From: Aliiglaciecola sp. LCG003
GTDB taxonomy: Bacteria > Pseudomonadota > Gammaproteobacteria > Enterobacterales > Alteromonadaceae
Assembly (NCBI RefSeq): GCF_030316135.1
Contig: NZ_CP128185.1
Span: 1,054,001-1,118,000 of the forward strand
DNA length: 64,000 nucleotides
Direction: 5' to 3'
Below the pieces are notes generated by a model, which searched no databases, was not told the DNA's origin, and saw nothing but the letters and a program-made list of their open reading frames with translations. Positions 17,689-26,512 of this stretch are shown here, in pieces. Each line of letters opens with the position of its first letter. The first letter of the stretch is position 1. Both the position numbers and the translations under genes were made by a program.

Positions 17689-18715
17689 CAACATTAGCGT
17701 CTGTGGCAACGACACAGTTTCGACCATTATCTTTGGCAAGATAGAGCCGACGGTCTGCCTTGACTAGCAGCTCCTCTAAATCTGTGCCGTCATCTCCATA
17801 GAAGGACATGCCGGCGCTGACAGTAATATTAATTTGCCCCATATGGCTAGTAAAAGGGGAGGATATTAAGTTTTGGCGTAAGGATTCAACGTGTTGGTAG
17901 CAAGATTTTGCATCTGATTCGACCATTAGTAATGCGAATTCTTCTCCGCCGATTCGCGCTAACAAATCTGTTTTCCTTATATTATGTTGCAAAAAGTGGG
18001 CAACATGACATAGGGCAGCATCACCAATATGGTGACCATGCTGGTCATTAATCTTTTTGAAAAAATCTAAATCGAACAACACGACTGTCAAAGGGGAATG
18101 ATGGCGGGCGGCATATGCACCGTAACGAGGGAAGCTATCAACCAGTTTTCTGCGATTTGCTAAACCCGTGAGTTTATCTGTGCCTGCCAATTCGAGAAGT
18201 CGCTCTTCATTTTTCTCTCTATTTCGCTCATAAACATGAGCTAGGGTAAGCATTAAACAGGCACTTAAAATAACATTAAGAGAAACCGCAATATTTAAGG
18301 GGAGATCACTGCTCATAAATCGCAGATGGTAGACAATAATGCCGCAAACTATAAAAAATAGTGAAACCCAAAAGCCATGCTGTCTTCCCATGAGTAGGTA
18401 AGAAATCACGGGAATGGTGAGTATCCAAACAAAAATTGAGTCTGACGCATTGGGTACCGACAGGGCATACATCATGATGATAAAAAATGGCAGTAAGTAG
18501 AGCATTACCCATCGTTGAAAATTAGCCGTAGTTAAAATATTCCGCCACAGAATAATAGAGAATATGCCGTAACCGAGCTCTATTATTGCGAGTGGATAAA
18601 GTCCTCGATAAAAATTGATGGCAGAGAAAACACAACCTCCAATAAAGGTAAGCATAAGCAGCACACGAATCACGTCGCGGCGATATTGTAAGTTTTGAGA
18701 TAAATGATCAAACAT
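17681..18715 (-). CDS. Membrane-anchored diguanylate cyclase (GGDEF)
   Basis: Residues 1-165 hold about six membrane helices; the GGDEF domain follows from TDKLTGLANRRKL. The active site is GGEEF near residue 255, and RKTD five residues before it is the RxxD inhibitory I-site, so product feedback is expected. DFDLDFFKKIND-type metal-binding residues are present as FDLDFFKKIND. It should make c-di-GMP from two GTP at the inner membrane. Three in-frame ATGs are possible (18751, 18727, 18715); the last is preferred because MFDHLSQ starts the conserved part and GAGA lies upstream. With the EAL protein encoded next door on the same strand, it could form a local c-di-GMP control pair. Confidence 0.9.
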   Translation of the reverse strand: MFDHLSQNLQYRRDVIRVLLMLTFIGGCVFSAINFYRGLYPLAIIELGYGIFSIILWRNILTTANFQRWVMLYLLPFFIIMMYALSVPNASDSIFVWILTIPVISYLLMGRQHGFWVSLFFIVCGIIVYHLRFMSSDLPLNIAVSLNVILSACLMLTLAHVYERNREKNEERLLELAGTDKLTGLANRRKLVDSFPRYGAYAARHHSPLTVVLFDLDFFKKINDQHGHHIGDAALCHVAHFLQHNIRKTDLLARIGGEEFALLMVESDAKSCYQHVESLRQNLISSPFTSHMGQINITVSAGMSFYGDDGTDLEELLVKADRRLYLAKDNGRNCVVATDANVVI

Positions 18716-19074
18716 GGAATTTCTCATACTACAGACAATGATGATTATCACTGTGAAAATATTTACTTACATTCAGGTTGTGTGGCAAATGAACTATGAT
18801 CAAAACTGCTTGTACCCTCATTCGCTCAATCATAAGTCGTTTCCCATTGGCAAGGAAGTGCAATATTCGCGTAGATTCAAAAGTCACAGGGCCCACAGGG
18901 TTGAGAGGGTCACAGTGCCACGCTAGAGCTAAAGTTACTAGTTTAAATAACCATCATAGAGTCAATTATGTCTATTTATCTGAAATTTAGCAGAGAGATA
19001 CAAGCTTTAACTATGCTCTACCTCAGCAGCTGTATGCTAAGTTATTATACAAAATTATACTGGGGGCAATATAA
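18716..19074. other. Divergent spacer without recognisable gene
   Basis: About 360 bp between the divergent GGDEF and VOC genes. It must hold both promoters, but no convincing pair of -35/-10 boxes, repeat or RNA gene was identified. Confidence 0.5.
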
Positions 19075-19458
19075 ATGAACCTAAATCAAGTCACCTTAGC
19101 GGTAGATGATATGGGTAAAGCGGTAGATTTTTATCTGGCCCTTGGCTTTACCTTAATTGTTGATACTGCACATTACACTAGGTTTTCTTGCCCAGAGGGG
19201 GATTCTACTTTTTCCCTTTCTTTGGCAGAGCAAAAAATCAAAAATTCGACCGTGATTTATTTCGAACACGAAGATTTGGAACAGTGGGTTGCTATGATTC
19301 AATCACGAGGAATTGAGATTAAACAGTTTCCCAAGATGGAAAGCTACCTATGGAAAGAAGCCATTGTAGAAGATCCTTCAGGAAATAAAATAAAGCTCTA
19401 TTGGGCCGGCCAGAACCGCAAAAGTCCGCCGTGGAAAGTTGAAAAATATTATGTCTAA
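19075..19458 (+). CDS. VOC family (glyoxalase/bleomycin-resistance fold) protein
   Basis: 127 residues with one vicinal-oxygen-chelate module made of two beta-alpha-beta-beta-beta halves: NQVTLAVDDMGKAVDFYLAL at the start and VEDPSGNKIKLYWAG at the end. VOC proteins act as dimers on diverse substrates (glyoxalase, dioxygenase, antibiotic binding). The substrate cannot be read from the sequence. GGGGGC lies about eleven bases upstream of the ATG. The gene is transcribed alone and converges on the S8 peptidase gene across a perfect inverted repeat. Confidence 0.85.
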   Translation: MNLNQVTLAVDDMGKAVDFYLALGFTLIVDTAHYTRFSCPEGDSTFSLSLAEQKIKNSTVIYFEHEDLEQWVAMIQSRGIEIKQFPKMESYLWKEAIVEDPSGNKIKLYWAGQNRKSPPWKVEKYYV

Positions 19459-19584
19459 AAGGGGCAGCTTTAGTTCAAACAAATTGTCTGCTAGGGTAGG
19501 TTGAAATGCTTATTCACCGGAAAGGCTTTGTGGTTTTGATGGGTGGCAACATATTTGAATTAACTTTACATGGTTGAGTATGGC

Positions 19585-19608
19585 ACCAGCTCAATCCATT
19601 GAGCTGGT
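19585..19608. terminator. Bidirectional hairpin between the VOC and S8 peptidase genes
   Basis: ACCAGCTCAAT at 19585-19595 and its exact complement at 19598-19608 form an 11-bp palindromic stem in the 160-bp gap between convergent stop codons. The position suits termination in both directions, although T-runs are poor. Confidence 0.6.
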
Positions 19609-19618
19609 AATACAGGGT

Positions 19619-21274
19619 CTAATCGTAACTATAATTCATAGTGACGCCACTAAAGCTAGTGTACGCGCGAATACCTATATGCCAAGTTCCAGATGATGGG
19701 TTGGTAAAGGTACAGACTTCATTATTGCCATTTAAATAAGGACGACAATCATAGCTGCCAGTACTAGGTTCAGCGCCTAAACGCATGTATAAATCTGCGT
19801 CTCCTGATCCACCAGAAATGCTCACTGTCAATGTTGAAACACCCGCGGGGACATCCCAAGTGTAGCGTTTCCAAGCACCGCTTGAGGCAGAAAGGCCGGT
19901 TAGTTGTCCTGTAACTGGATCAACGCCGCCACCGCCACCGCCGCCGCCGCCACCAGTGTCGCCGTTACAACCAAAGGTGTTTAGGTAGTCATAAGCATCA
20001 CGGGATTGAACAATACCAAATCCGTATTGAGTATCACGACCTGACGCTCCTTTGTCCTTTGCAGTGGCGTTTAATGCAGATCTAATCTGCTCATTAGTAC
20101 ATTGAGGGAAAAAGCTCCAAACTAATGCCGCAGCACCGGCAACGTGGGGAGTCGCCATTGATGTACCACTAATGGTATTGTAGGTATTTGTTGGCCAAGT
20201 TGATTGTACTGAAGTACCTGGACCGGCAATCTCTACTTGGCTGTTGTATTGCGAGTAAGATGCTCTGCTTTCATTTGACCCTACGGCTGCTACTGAGATA
20301 ACGGAGTCGTAAGATGCTGGATAAGAAAGCGAACTGTTACCAGAGTTACCTGCTGCCGCAACTAGCATCATGCCTTGGTTAACAAAGGTTTGCATTGCGT
20401 TGCTCTCAGCAGTTGATGAACCGCTTCCACCTAAACTCATATTGACCACATTGGCACCAGCTGTTTGGCACTGATCAATTGCGTCAATAATATCTGATGC
20501 AAAGGTCCAATTGCCGCTGTCATCAAAGATTTTCACTATATGCAGATCTACACCTGGATATACCCCAACCACACCCTGGTTATTTGCCAATGCAGAGATG
20601 GTTCCGGCAACATGAGTACCGTGGCCATTGCCATCATTATACCAATTCCCAACTTGAGCATTATTACCTTGACCGGTCACGCCACTATTTTGGTCACCTA
20701 AATCTGAGTGTCCTAGATTGAAACCTGTATCGATGATACAAACTTTACGGGCAGACAAGTTGTTTTGAGCAAGTTGCGGCGCCTGCACCATAGTGATCCC
20801 ATAGGGGGTTGTTTGTGCTTTAATTGAACGTTTTGGATCAGGGCTAATACTGGCTACTTGCGGATTTGCTCTGAGCAAATTTAACGCCTTTTTGCTCATG
20901 GTGGCCGCTACCATACCATGCTTTACCAAGGCTTTATCTGGTGAGGCACCGTAGCTTTTTATCAGATTTTCAGCATTAACCTGATTAAGCCTTCCATTTG
21001 CCATTGCTACACCAAATTGACTGGCAGAGGCTGAATTCAATGATTCTGAATCTGTATTTTTGAATGTAACTATATATCTTTCAGAATCTTTCAATCGCAA
21101 TGCAAAACGATTCGAAAGTTGCTGAGTGACGGAATTGCTATCTTTCAAGCTCACCGAATTTGAGATTACTTCCACCGGTCCATTGACCGCCGCATTGACG
21201 CTTGTTGCTAGAAACGTGCATTGTAAGGCCGTGAGGCCTGCCTTTATACAGAGGCTCTTATTATATTTAATCAT
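19619..21274 (-). CDS. Secreted subtilisin-like (S8) serine peptidase with PPC domain
   Basis: 551 residues. A signal peptide (to about residue 28) is followed by an I9-type propeptide (about 60-135) and the S8 catalytic domain. The triad motifs are VCIIDTGF (Asp near 181), GHGTHVAGTI (His near 220) and SGTSMATPHVAG (Ser near 371), with the oxyanion Asn in AAAGNSG. A run of ten glycines near residue 443 links to a C-terminal PPC (bacterial pre-peptidase C) domain with SGGSGDADLYMR. PPC domains are usually removed after secretion. The product is an extracellular protease of the kind marine Alteromonadales use on protein polymers. It is transcribed alone with a long (about 680 bp) upstream spacer. 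Confidence 0.94.
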   Translation of the reverse strand: MIKYNKSLCIKAGLTALQCTFLATSVNAAVNGPVEVISNSVSLKDSNSVTQQLSNRFALRLKDSERYIVTFKNTDSESLNSASASQFGVAMANGRLNQVNAENLIKSYGASPDKALVKHGMVAATMSKKALNLLRANPQVASISPDPKRSIKAQTTPYGITMVQAPQLAQNNLSARKVCIIDTGFNLGHSDLGDQNSGVTGQGNNAQVGNWYNDGNGHGTHVAGTISALANNQGVVGVYPGVDLHIVKIFDDSGNWTFASDIIDAIDQCQTAGANVVNMSLGGSGSSTAESNAMQTFVNQGMMLVAAAGNSGNSSLSYPASYDSVISVAAVGSNESRASYSQYNSQVEIAGPGTSVQSTWPTNTYNTISGTSMATPHVAGAAALVWSFFPQCTNEQIRSALNATAKDKGASGRDTQYGFGIVQSRDAYDYLNTFGCNGDTGGGGGGGGGGVDPVTGQLTGLSASSGAWKRYTWDVPAGVSTLTVSISGGSGDADLYMRLGAEPSTGSYDCRPYLNGNNEVCTFTNPSSGTWHIGIRAYTSFSGVTMNYSYD

Positions 21275-21955
21275 TCTAGTTTCCTGATTTGATTAGATTG
21301 ACGCCAGGTTAATATCTTTACCTGAACGAGAATGATACTAATACCAAAAAATTAAAAGTAACAATTTTTTTTGGTAAATATATTGGTCGGATTGAAAATC
21401 GAGTCGTTAGGCTGCTCAACGCTTTGTTTTTAAAGGGGCCAGACATAATTCTGGATAAATAGCCTATTAACTTACAATTTTTTAAGTGGCTGCATGGGGC
21501 TTTTTTGTACAGATATGTATACATTAACCCTGATTTAACTGGGAAGTATTTTATACGGCCAAGAAAGCGGATTTGTCAATTAAATAAATAAATAATCTAA
21601 ATTTGCCATTAAGCGATGTGCTTACAAACTAAAAAGGGTTGGCGGGATAGACTAAAGAGCAAGGCTTTGTGGACGCTGACATTAAACTACGCAAAAAAAG
21701 TGTTAGTGGTAAATATATCACCTGAGTCAAGTTTCATAGGGCTTGCAAGGATGATTGACTCTGATTAGTTTACTCGAAGAACTGTTTTTTGTGTCAATTA
21801 ATAAACTAAAAAAGCAGTTTAGTGTAACTATATTGAGTAAAGTGTAGTATTTTTTAACTACGTACTTTAGATTTTCGCCTGTTGATTATATCGCGTACTA
21901 CTTCGTTGTTGATATAGTTAGTATGTGGGTGTTCAGTTCATTGGTTTGGTGTTTT
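21275..21955. other. Long divergent spacer, no gene seen
   Basis: About 680 bp between the divergent S8 peptidase gene and the broken solute-binding-protein gene. It is AT-rich. No ORF with coding character, family A or B repeat, or RNA gene was recognised. Confidence 0.5.
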
Positions 21956-22840
21956 ATGAAAGCATTGCTAGTACTGCTAATGGGTATGCTAACTCATCTG
22001 GGTTATGCCCAAACAGTTTTTACTTATAAAGGGCCTGAATGAGACGATGATATTCGCTATCAGTACGTCAAAAAGGTGCTGGAATTAGCACTGACTAAGA
22101 CAAAAACTGAGTATGGTGATTTTGAACTTCGCAAGGTCGAAGGTGATATTAACCTTGGTCGTTTGATGAAACAAATGGGCAAAGGAGTCTATACCAATTT
22201 CTTTTTTAAAGTCTCCATTACGGACGATCTACTTGCCAACTTCCATGTACTTAAATTTCCAATTGACCGAGGCATTTCCGGCTACAGAATTGCCTATGCG
22301 CACAAAGATACGGGTGAGCAGTTATGTTCAATGTACAATGAGGAAAGTTTAAAACGGCTGATTTTAGTGCAGGGCACAGGCTGGCTAGATAGTTCAATAT
22401 TGGGATACAACGGCTTCAATGTTTACAACGTATCTAATTACGAAAGTATGTTTGATATGGTTGATACGAAGCGTGCAGACCTATTTTTTCGAGGCATAAA
22501 CGAAATAGGGCTTGAAAAGGGCTATTTAGATGGGCACTACAAAAACTTAGTTGTGGAGCCTTGCCTAGCCTTCTATTATCCACTACCACGCTTTTTTGTA
22601 ACGAATAAAAACAATCTTAAAAATGGGGCTCGGGTAGAGCTTGGACTTCGAAAAGCTTTTGAAGATGGAAGTTTTATAAAACTTTGGGAGGAGTATTTCC
22701 TCGCCAATATCGAAAGGGCCAATGTGTCCGAACGGAATATTATCCAATTGGAAAATCCTTTCATCAAAACCCTTGACGAACAGTACAAAAAGTATAATTA
22801 CCCGCTGAAGATGAAGTACATTGAAACGGTATCTCGATAA
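21956..22840 (+). pseudogene. Solute-binding-protein-like gene interrupted by one in-frame TGA
   Basis: ATG 21956 opens a signal peptide (MKALLVLLMGMLTHLGYAQT) and reads in frame to a TGA at codon 29 (22040-22042). The same frame then continues without a break to 22840 for 265 more codons. The sequence around the stop, TYKGPE-stop-DDDIRYQYVKKVLELAL, is smooth, so a single base change (for example TCA Ser to TGA) explains it. The mature protein resembles periplasmic substrate-binding proteins of the amino-acid type (SBP_bac_3 fold), with no transporter genes nearby. GTG 22076 could in principle start a leaderless fragment, but no ribosome site precedes it. Selenocysteine use is unlikely because no SECIS-like hairpin was noticed. 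Confidence 0.8.
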
Positions 22841-22862
22841 GCTTAGAGTCATAGCTAAAAAG

Positions 22863-24131
22863 TTATGAGTTGATATTTAACGCTTTTAGCAGCTCAGTAA
22901 GTCGAATTCGCTTTTGAATCAATTTATTGTTTTGCGGATTTAGCTCTTCTGTATTACCAAAATCATATCCTTGGGATAGGTAAAGAGTGATAATTTTATC
23001 AACTGTTACTCTTTCTTTTTGAAGATACTCAATCACATTATGTGGGCGATAAGTGTTCGCATTCGATTTTTCAGAATCAAACATCATTCGCTCAAACACA
23101 AAGTAACTCAAGTTAACGTGTTGTTCAGCTAATTGGATATTGCGAACACCACTTCTACGTCTAATTTTATCAAGTAAAACGAATGGTCCGGTATTTGAGT
23201 CATACAGTGTGTCTCCAAACCACGGCCGGTATTTACCCAAATAGTCGGCGTCAAAAGCCGCCCCTAAAGACCGAGCTTCATGTATTAGCCAATGTAAACT
23301 GCAATTAGCTAACCCATCATTCGGATAGCCTCCACCTATATTAGAGTGAACACCGGGGAACCAACGTTGTTTCAACGTTTGATGCTCACTATGCTTAGTC
23401 CAAATATTGGGATGGAAGTCAAGGCGCGACTCGTCTACGGCTAAAGCTTGAACCGCTTTACTTATGCAATTAGGCACAGCTTGCCTGTTTAAAAATGGAT
23501 TAGGCTCTGATAAAAATAGTCGGCTGCCTAATGACAATACAGTGTCGAAAACACCTAAAAAATTAATTGTGATATCTTTGGTCGGATGAAATTTAGCGTT
23601 GGGATGGTTTGTTTTTAGTTCCTGTAAAAACTGTAATCCACTGCCGGTATTCCTTGATTTGAAAAATTTACGAATGAAATGTGGTAGAAAATAAGCGTCT
23701 CGTTTATCTAGGACAAATCCCATCCAAGCTAAAAATTGACAAATCGCGCGAGCAGTAGCCGCCCCTCGGCTAAATCCGAAGATAAATACTTCATCGTGAA
23801 TCTTACTGTTCGCCTTCGTTGAGTAATTATTGGTTAAAAAATTTATAGCTTCCTCAAGTTTGGTTTCTAGCCCCGCGCCCCAAATCCCACCTGTAATATT
23901 ATCTATTTTTGACAGAATATTGTTGGCAATACCAGGGTAACTAGCCGATGATCCGATCCCGGTGGAGTAGTAGACAATTTGCTGATTACCTGAGGCATCA
24001 ATAGGCATTACCGCTCTGGCTATTTTCAAAATATTTGAAGGCTTCACAATTTTACTGCCATCAACCTTGGTTTCTTCTTTGAACGTATTGTTCCAGGTCC
24101 CGTCGAGACAAAAGATTATTCTTCTTTTCAC
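22863..24131 (-). CDS. DUF2235 family alpha/beta hydrolase
   Basis: 422 residues starting with the family hallmark RRIIFCLDGTWNN. The nucleophile elbow is GFSRGAATARAI (Ser near 123), an Asp follows in LGVFDTVLSLG, and the His is in FPGVHSNIGGGYP. This is the catalytic layout of DUF2235/Tle1-like lipases, which include type VI secretion phospholipase effectors. No T6SS, VgrG, PAAR or immunity gene is adjacent, so an effector role is not supported here, and housekeeping hydrolases of this family also exist. No signal peptide is seen, so the product is cytosolic unless exported by a dedicated system. Confidence 0.87.
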   Translation of the reverse strand: MKRRIIFCLDGTWNNTFKEETKVDGSKIVKPSNILKIARAVMPIDASGNQQIVYYSTGIGSSASYPGIANNILSKIDNITGGIWGAGLETKLEEAINFLTNNYSTKANSKIHDEVFIFGFSRGAATARAICQFLAWMGFVLDKRDAYFLPHFIRKFFKSRNTGSGLQFLQELKTNHPNAKFHPTKDITINFLGVFDTVLSLGSRLFLSEPNPFLNRQAVPNCISKAVQALAVDESRLDFHPNIWTKHSEHQTLKQRWFPGVHSNIGGGYPNDGLANCSLHWLIHEARSLGAAFDADYLGKYRPWFGDTLYDSNTGPFVLLDKIRRRSGVRNIQLAEQHVNLSYFVFERMMFDSEKSNANTYRPHNVIEYLQKERVTVDKIITLYLSQGYDFGNTEELNPQNNKLIQKRIRLTELLKALNINS

Positions 24132-24421
24132 TAGCTAGCCTCCCTTTACCGTGTTTCGAAAACGAATTGATATAGCGGGCCTAGCATTAGAGGAGATCTC
24201 TTAGACTTTTCCTCTGTTGGTACGTGCCTTCTGTGACCCACACTCCTAAACGCGATGCGCGTCTCCCCCTTGGGGCCCCAAAATTCATCTAGGCAGAATT
24301 AACTTCGGGCCCATTAAGATGTTGTACTACGATAGGGGGCAAATAGCCCGGCGACGATCACCTAAATAAAGCTAGTGAAAATTTTCCACTGGCAGAGTCT
24401 TACATGTTTGGAAAAACTGAC

Positions 24422-25036
24422 TTAATTCCTAGACGGAAATTGGCCTTGGGTTGCAATACAGGCTGTAACCACTAGGTATGGCTGCATATTATTCAACGAA
24501 TTGTTACCCGTAGGTTGGATCTGCGTCGCCGTGGTCAATGAACCGGTTGCCATCATGACATCCGGTGCTCCCGGTGCGTATATATTGTCGTTACCGTCAT
24601 CTCCTAAAAGCGCTTGGCTAGGTGAAGCATTGTCGGCCCGTTTCGTAGAAGCATTCACGGTGGTTACCGTAGTGGCTGTGTGAGTGTGGGAATGTATGTT
24701 CTGCAGATTGAGGTTGATCGATTCATTTCCTCCTTTGCTACCTAGGTTATTCTGCTCATTTGGCCCTATAATCGCGCGGCCACGATAATCAGGTAATGCA
24801 AATGATGTTCTCCCATCGCCCCCATAAGTGGTTCCTAATAGCGAATACAGAGACTGATTTTGGTTGATGGGCAATATTTGCCCCTCTGCAGGTAACCAGC
24901 CACGAGGACAGAAGTTAGCGCCCGTATACTGTATTTCACCAAGAAAGGGGTCAGCATTGGCAGCGCTAATGTTGGACCAAAACATGGTAGAAATGGCCGT
25001 TAAAATTAAAAGTATTTTTCGTTTAATATTCATCAC
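24422..25036 (-). CDS. Exported phage-tail-collar-domain protein (copy 3 of 3)
   Basis: 204 residues: a signal peptide (to about residue 28, ending SAANA) and then a Collar-type domain with FCPRGWLPAEGQILP, SLYSLLGTTYGGDGR and FALPDYRGRAIIG. It ends with the family-typical QPYLVVTACIATQGQFPSR. Similar proteins are called microcystin-dependent or tail fiber proteins in databases, although no phage genes are present here. The three neighbouring copies share architecture and order and are separated by only 8 and 27 bp. They form one operon that arose by duplication. A cell-surface or extracellular trimeric structure is plausible but unproven. Confidence 0.86.
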   Translation of the reverse strand: MMNIKRKILLILTAISTMFWSNISAANADPFLGEIQYTGANFCPRGWLPAEGQILPINQNQSLYSLLGTTYGGDGRTSFALPDYRGRAIIGPNEQNNLGSKGGNESINLNLQNIHSHTHTATTVTTVNASTKRADNASPSQALLGDDGNDNIYAPGAPDVMMATGSLTTATQIQPTGNNSLNNMQPYLVVTACIATQGQFPSRN

Positions 25037-25044
25037 TTTCTCCC

Positions 25045-25686
25045 TTAATCTCTTGACGGATATGTGCCAGTTAATGCTATGCAGTAACGTATGGTTAAGT
25101 ACGGTTGTCTTCTGCTGACCGCCATCGGAGCGTCGCTACCTGCACTGGCTAAACTGGTTGTTGATGTTGCCGAGGCACTATTTAGCGTGGTATCAGGAGT
25201 CTCAGTATTATAAACACGGTCCCTCCCTCCGTCGGCAAAATGTGCGTTGGTTGGTAATTGGTTATTCCCTTCGGTACTCGAAACATGCAAGGTTGTATTA
25301 TTTGAAGCGCCGTGTGTATGACTTGGCGTGGATGGCAGGATAAAACTTTCAACACCGCCACTTTGCCCTAAACGGACATCTCCTAGTCCAGGTCCGTTGC
25401 CATTATGCTTAGCCACTTTACCTTGAATATTCGGTAGCCCGAAGGTGGTGCGACCATCGCCTCCGTAAGTTGTACCAATTAGCGAAAACAGAGCCGTATT
25501 TTGCGAGACTGGTAGCAATTGACCATTAGTATCGGCCCAACCACGAGGGCAAAATGTGTAGGGAAATTGACGGATTTCAGCAATATAAGGAATATCGGCC
25601 AAAGCATCAGAAACACTGCTAAAATTTAATAATGTTGCACACATCAACGATGAGGCAATGGTCATTTTTTTTTGTGATTTGTTCAT
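25045..25686 (-). CDS. Exported phage-tail-collar-domain protein (copy 2 of 3)
   Basis: 213 residues with a signal peptide (to about residue 31, SDALA) and the same Collar core as its neighbours: FCPRGWADTNGQLLPV, ALFSLIGTTYGGDGR and FGLPNIQGKVA. The C-terminus is QPYLTIRYCIALTGTYPSRD. The His-rich segment PSTPSHTHGASN corresponds to the NIHSHTHT and LAGHSHVA segments of the other copies. In phage short-tail-fibre proteins such His motifs bind metal along the trimer axis, so a metal-stabilised trimer is a reasonable inference. The stop is 8 bp from the start of copy 3, and copy 1 is 27 bp upstream. Confidence 0.86.
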   Translation of the reverse strand: MNKSQKKMTIASSLMCATLLNFSSVSDALADIPYIAEIRQFPYTFCPRGWADTNGQLLPVSQNTALFSLIGTTYGGDGRTTFGLPNIQGKVAKHNGNGPGLGDVRLGQSGGVESFILPSTPSHTHGASNNTTLHVSSTEGNNQLPTNAHFADGGRDRVYNTETPDTTLNSASATSTTSLASAGSDAPMAVSRRQPYLTIRYCIALTGTYPSRD

Positions 25687-25713
25687 CTTTTCAGTCCTAA
25701 AAAAATTAAGTGC

Positions 25714-26367
25714 CTAATTACGTGATGGGTATATACCAAACAATGCAATACAATATTTGATGGTAGTAAAGGGCTGTTGGGCGGCCACAAGCACGTTACC
25801 TTGTCCACCACTTTGCGCTACAGTTGTGACTGACGTGACCGCTTGGGAGGCCATAGTGGCGTCTGGTGTCGTGCCAGTGATATAAACTTCATCGCCATCA
25901 TCATCAGCAACTAGATTCCCTGTAGGGGATGAACTCGTGCCTTTTGCGCTGGTCGCGTGAAATGTACTAGTGGTTGTAGCTACATGGGAATGACCGGCAA
26001 GGTTATTTGCCGTAACATTCAGATCGTAGCTCCCTGCTTTTTGGCCAAGTGATCTTGGGCTAAGGCCGGGTCCTTGTCCTGCAGCTACAGGAATTCTATT
26101 GCGCAGATCGGGCAGGCCAAATGTGGTGGTGCCGTTTCCCCCGAAGCGTGTGCCGTATAACGAAAATAATGCATCATTTTGACTTATAGCCAACAACTGA
26201 CCGTTTGCTTCAGAATAGCTCCTTGGGCAAAAAGTCGCGGCGGTCATCATAATATCGCCAACATAAGCTTGTTCTGCAGCAACCGCAGCGGAGGTGTTAA
26301 AAAGGGTAGGAAAGGTGGTAAACAAAAGAGCAGCATGAAGTTTTTTACGCTTTAAAAAATGAGACAT
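25714..26367 (-). CDS. Exported phage-tail-collar-domain protein (copy 1 of 3)
   Basis: 217 residues and first gene of the trio. The signal peptide has a basic n-region (FLKRKKLHAALL) and ends near AAVAA. The Collar core shows FCPRSYSEANGQLLAI, ALFSLYGTRFGGNG and FGLPDLRNRIPVA; the end is QPFTTIKYCIALFGIYPSRN. The less conserved middle (about residues 110-180) is rich in Thr and Ser and differs most between copies, as expected for an exposed tip. The operon is preceded by a PEP-CTERM-type gene on the same strand, 145 bp upstream, so the group could be a surface or exopolymer-associated set. The function is unknown. Confidence 0.86.
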   Translation of the reverse strand: MSHFLKRKKLHAALLFTTFPTLFNTSAAVAAEQAYVGDIMMTAATFCPRSYSEANGQLLAISQNDALFSLYGTRFGGNGTTTFGLPDLRNRIPVAAGQGPGLSPRSLGQKAGSYDLNVTANNLAGHSHVATTTSTFHATSAKGTSSSPTGNLVADDDGDEVYITGTTPDATMASQAVTSVTTVAQSGGQGNVLVAAQQPFTTIKYCIALFGIYPSRN

Positions 26368-26512
26368 AAGTCGTCCTTATTTAAATTAGACGCTTGACCA
26401 CATCGTTAGCTCAAAAAGGCACAGAAAGACTTGAGGTAATTCACAAGCAAAGTCATTTAAGAATGGCCAATGCAGTTTAATCTACACTGGCCTTATCGTT
26501 ATTATTTTATGA

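Noticed and set aside
22030-22050. TGA at 22040 as a selenocysteine codon
   Set aside because: No SECIS-like hairpin was noticed right after the codon and solute-binding proteins are not selenoproteins; a Ser-to-stop change is simpler.
22863-24131. Type VI secretion lipase effector (Tle1-like)
   Set aside because: No VgrG, PAAR, DUF4123 adaptor or immunity gene adjacent; only the hydrolase family is supported.
24422-26367. Prophage or tailocin remnant
   Set aside because: No capsid, portal, baseplate, lysis or integrase genes nearby, and all three collar proteins have Sec signal peptides.
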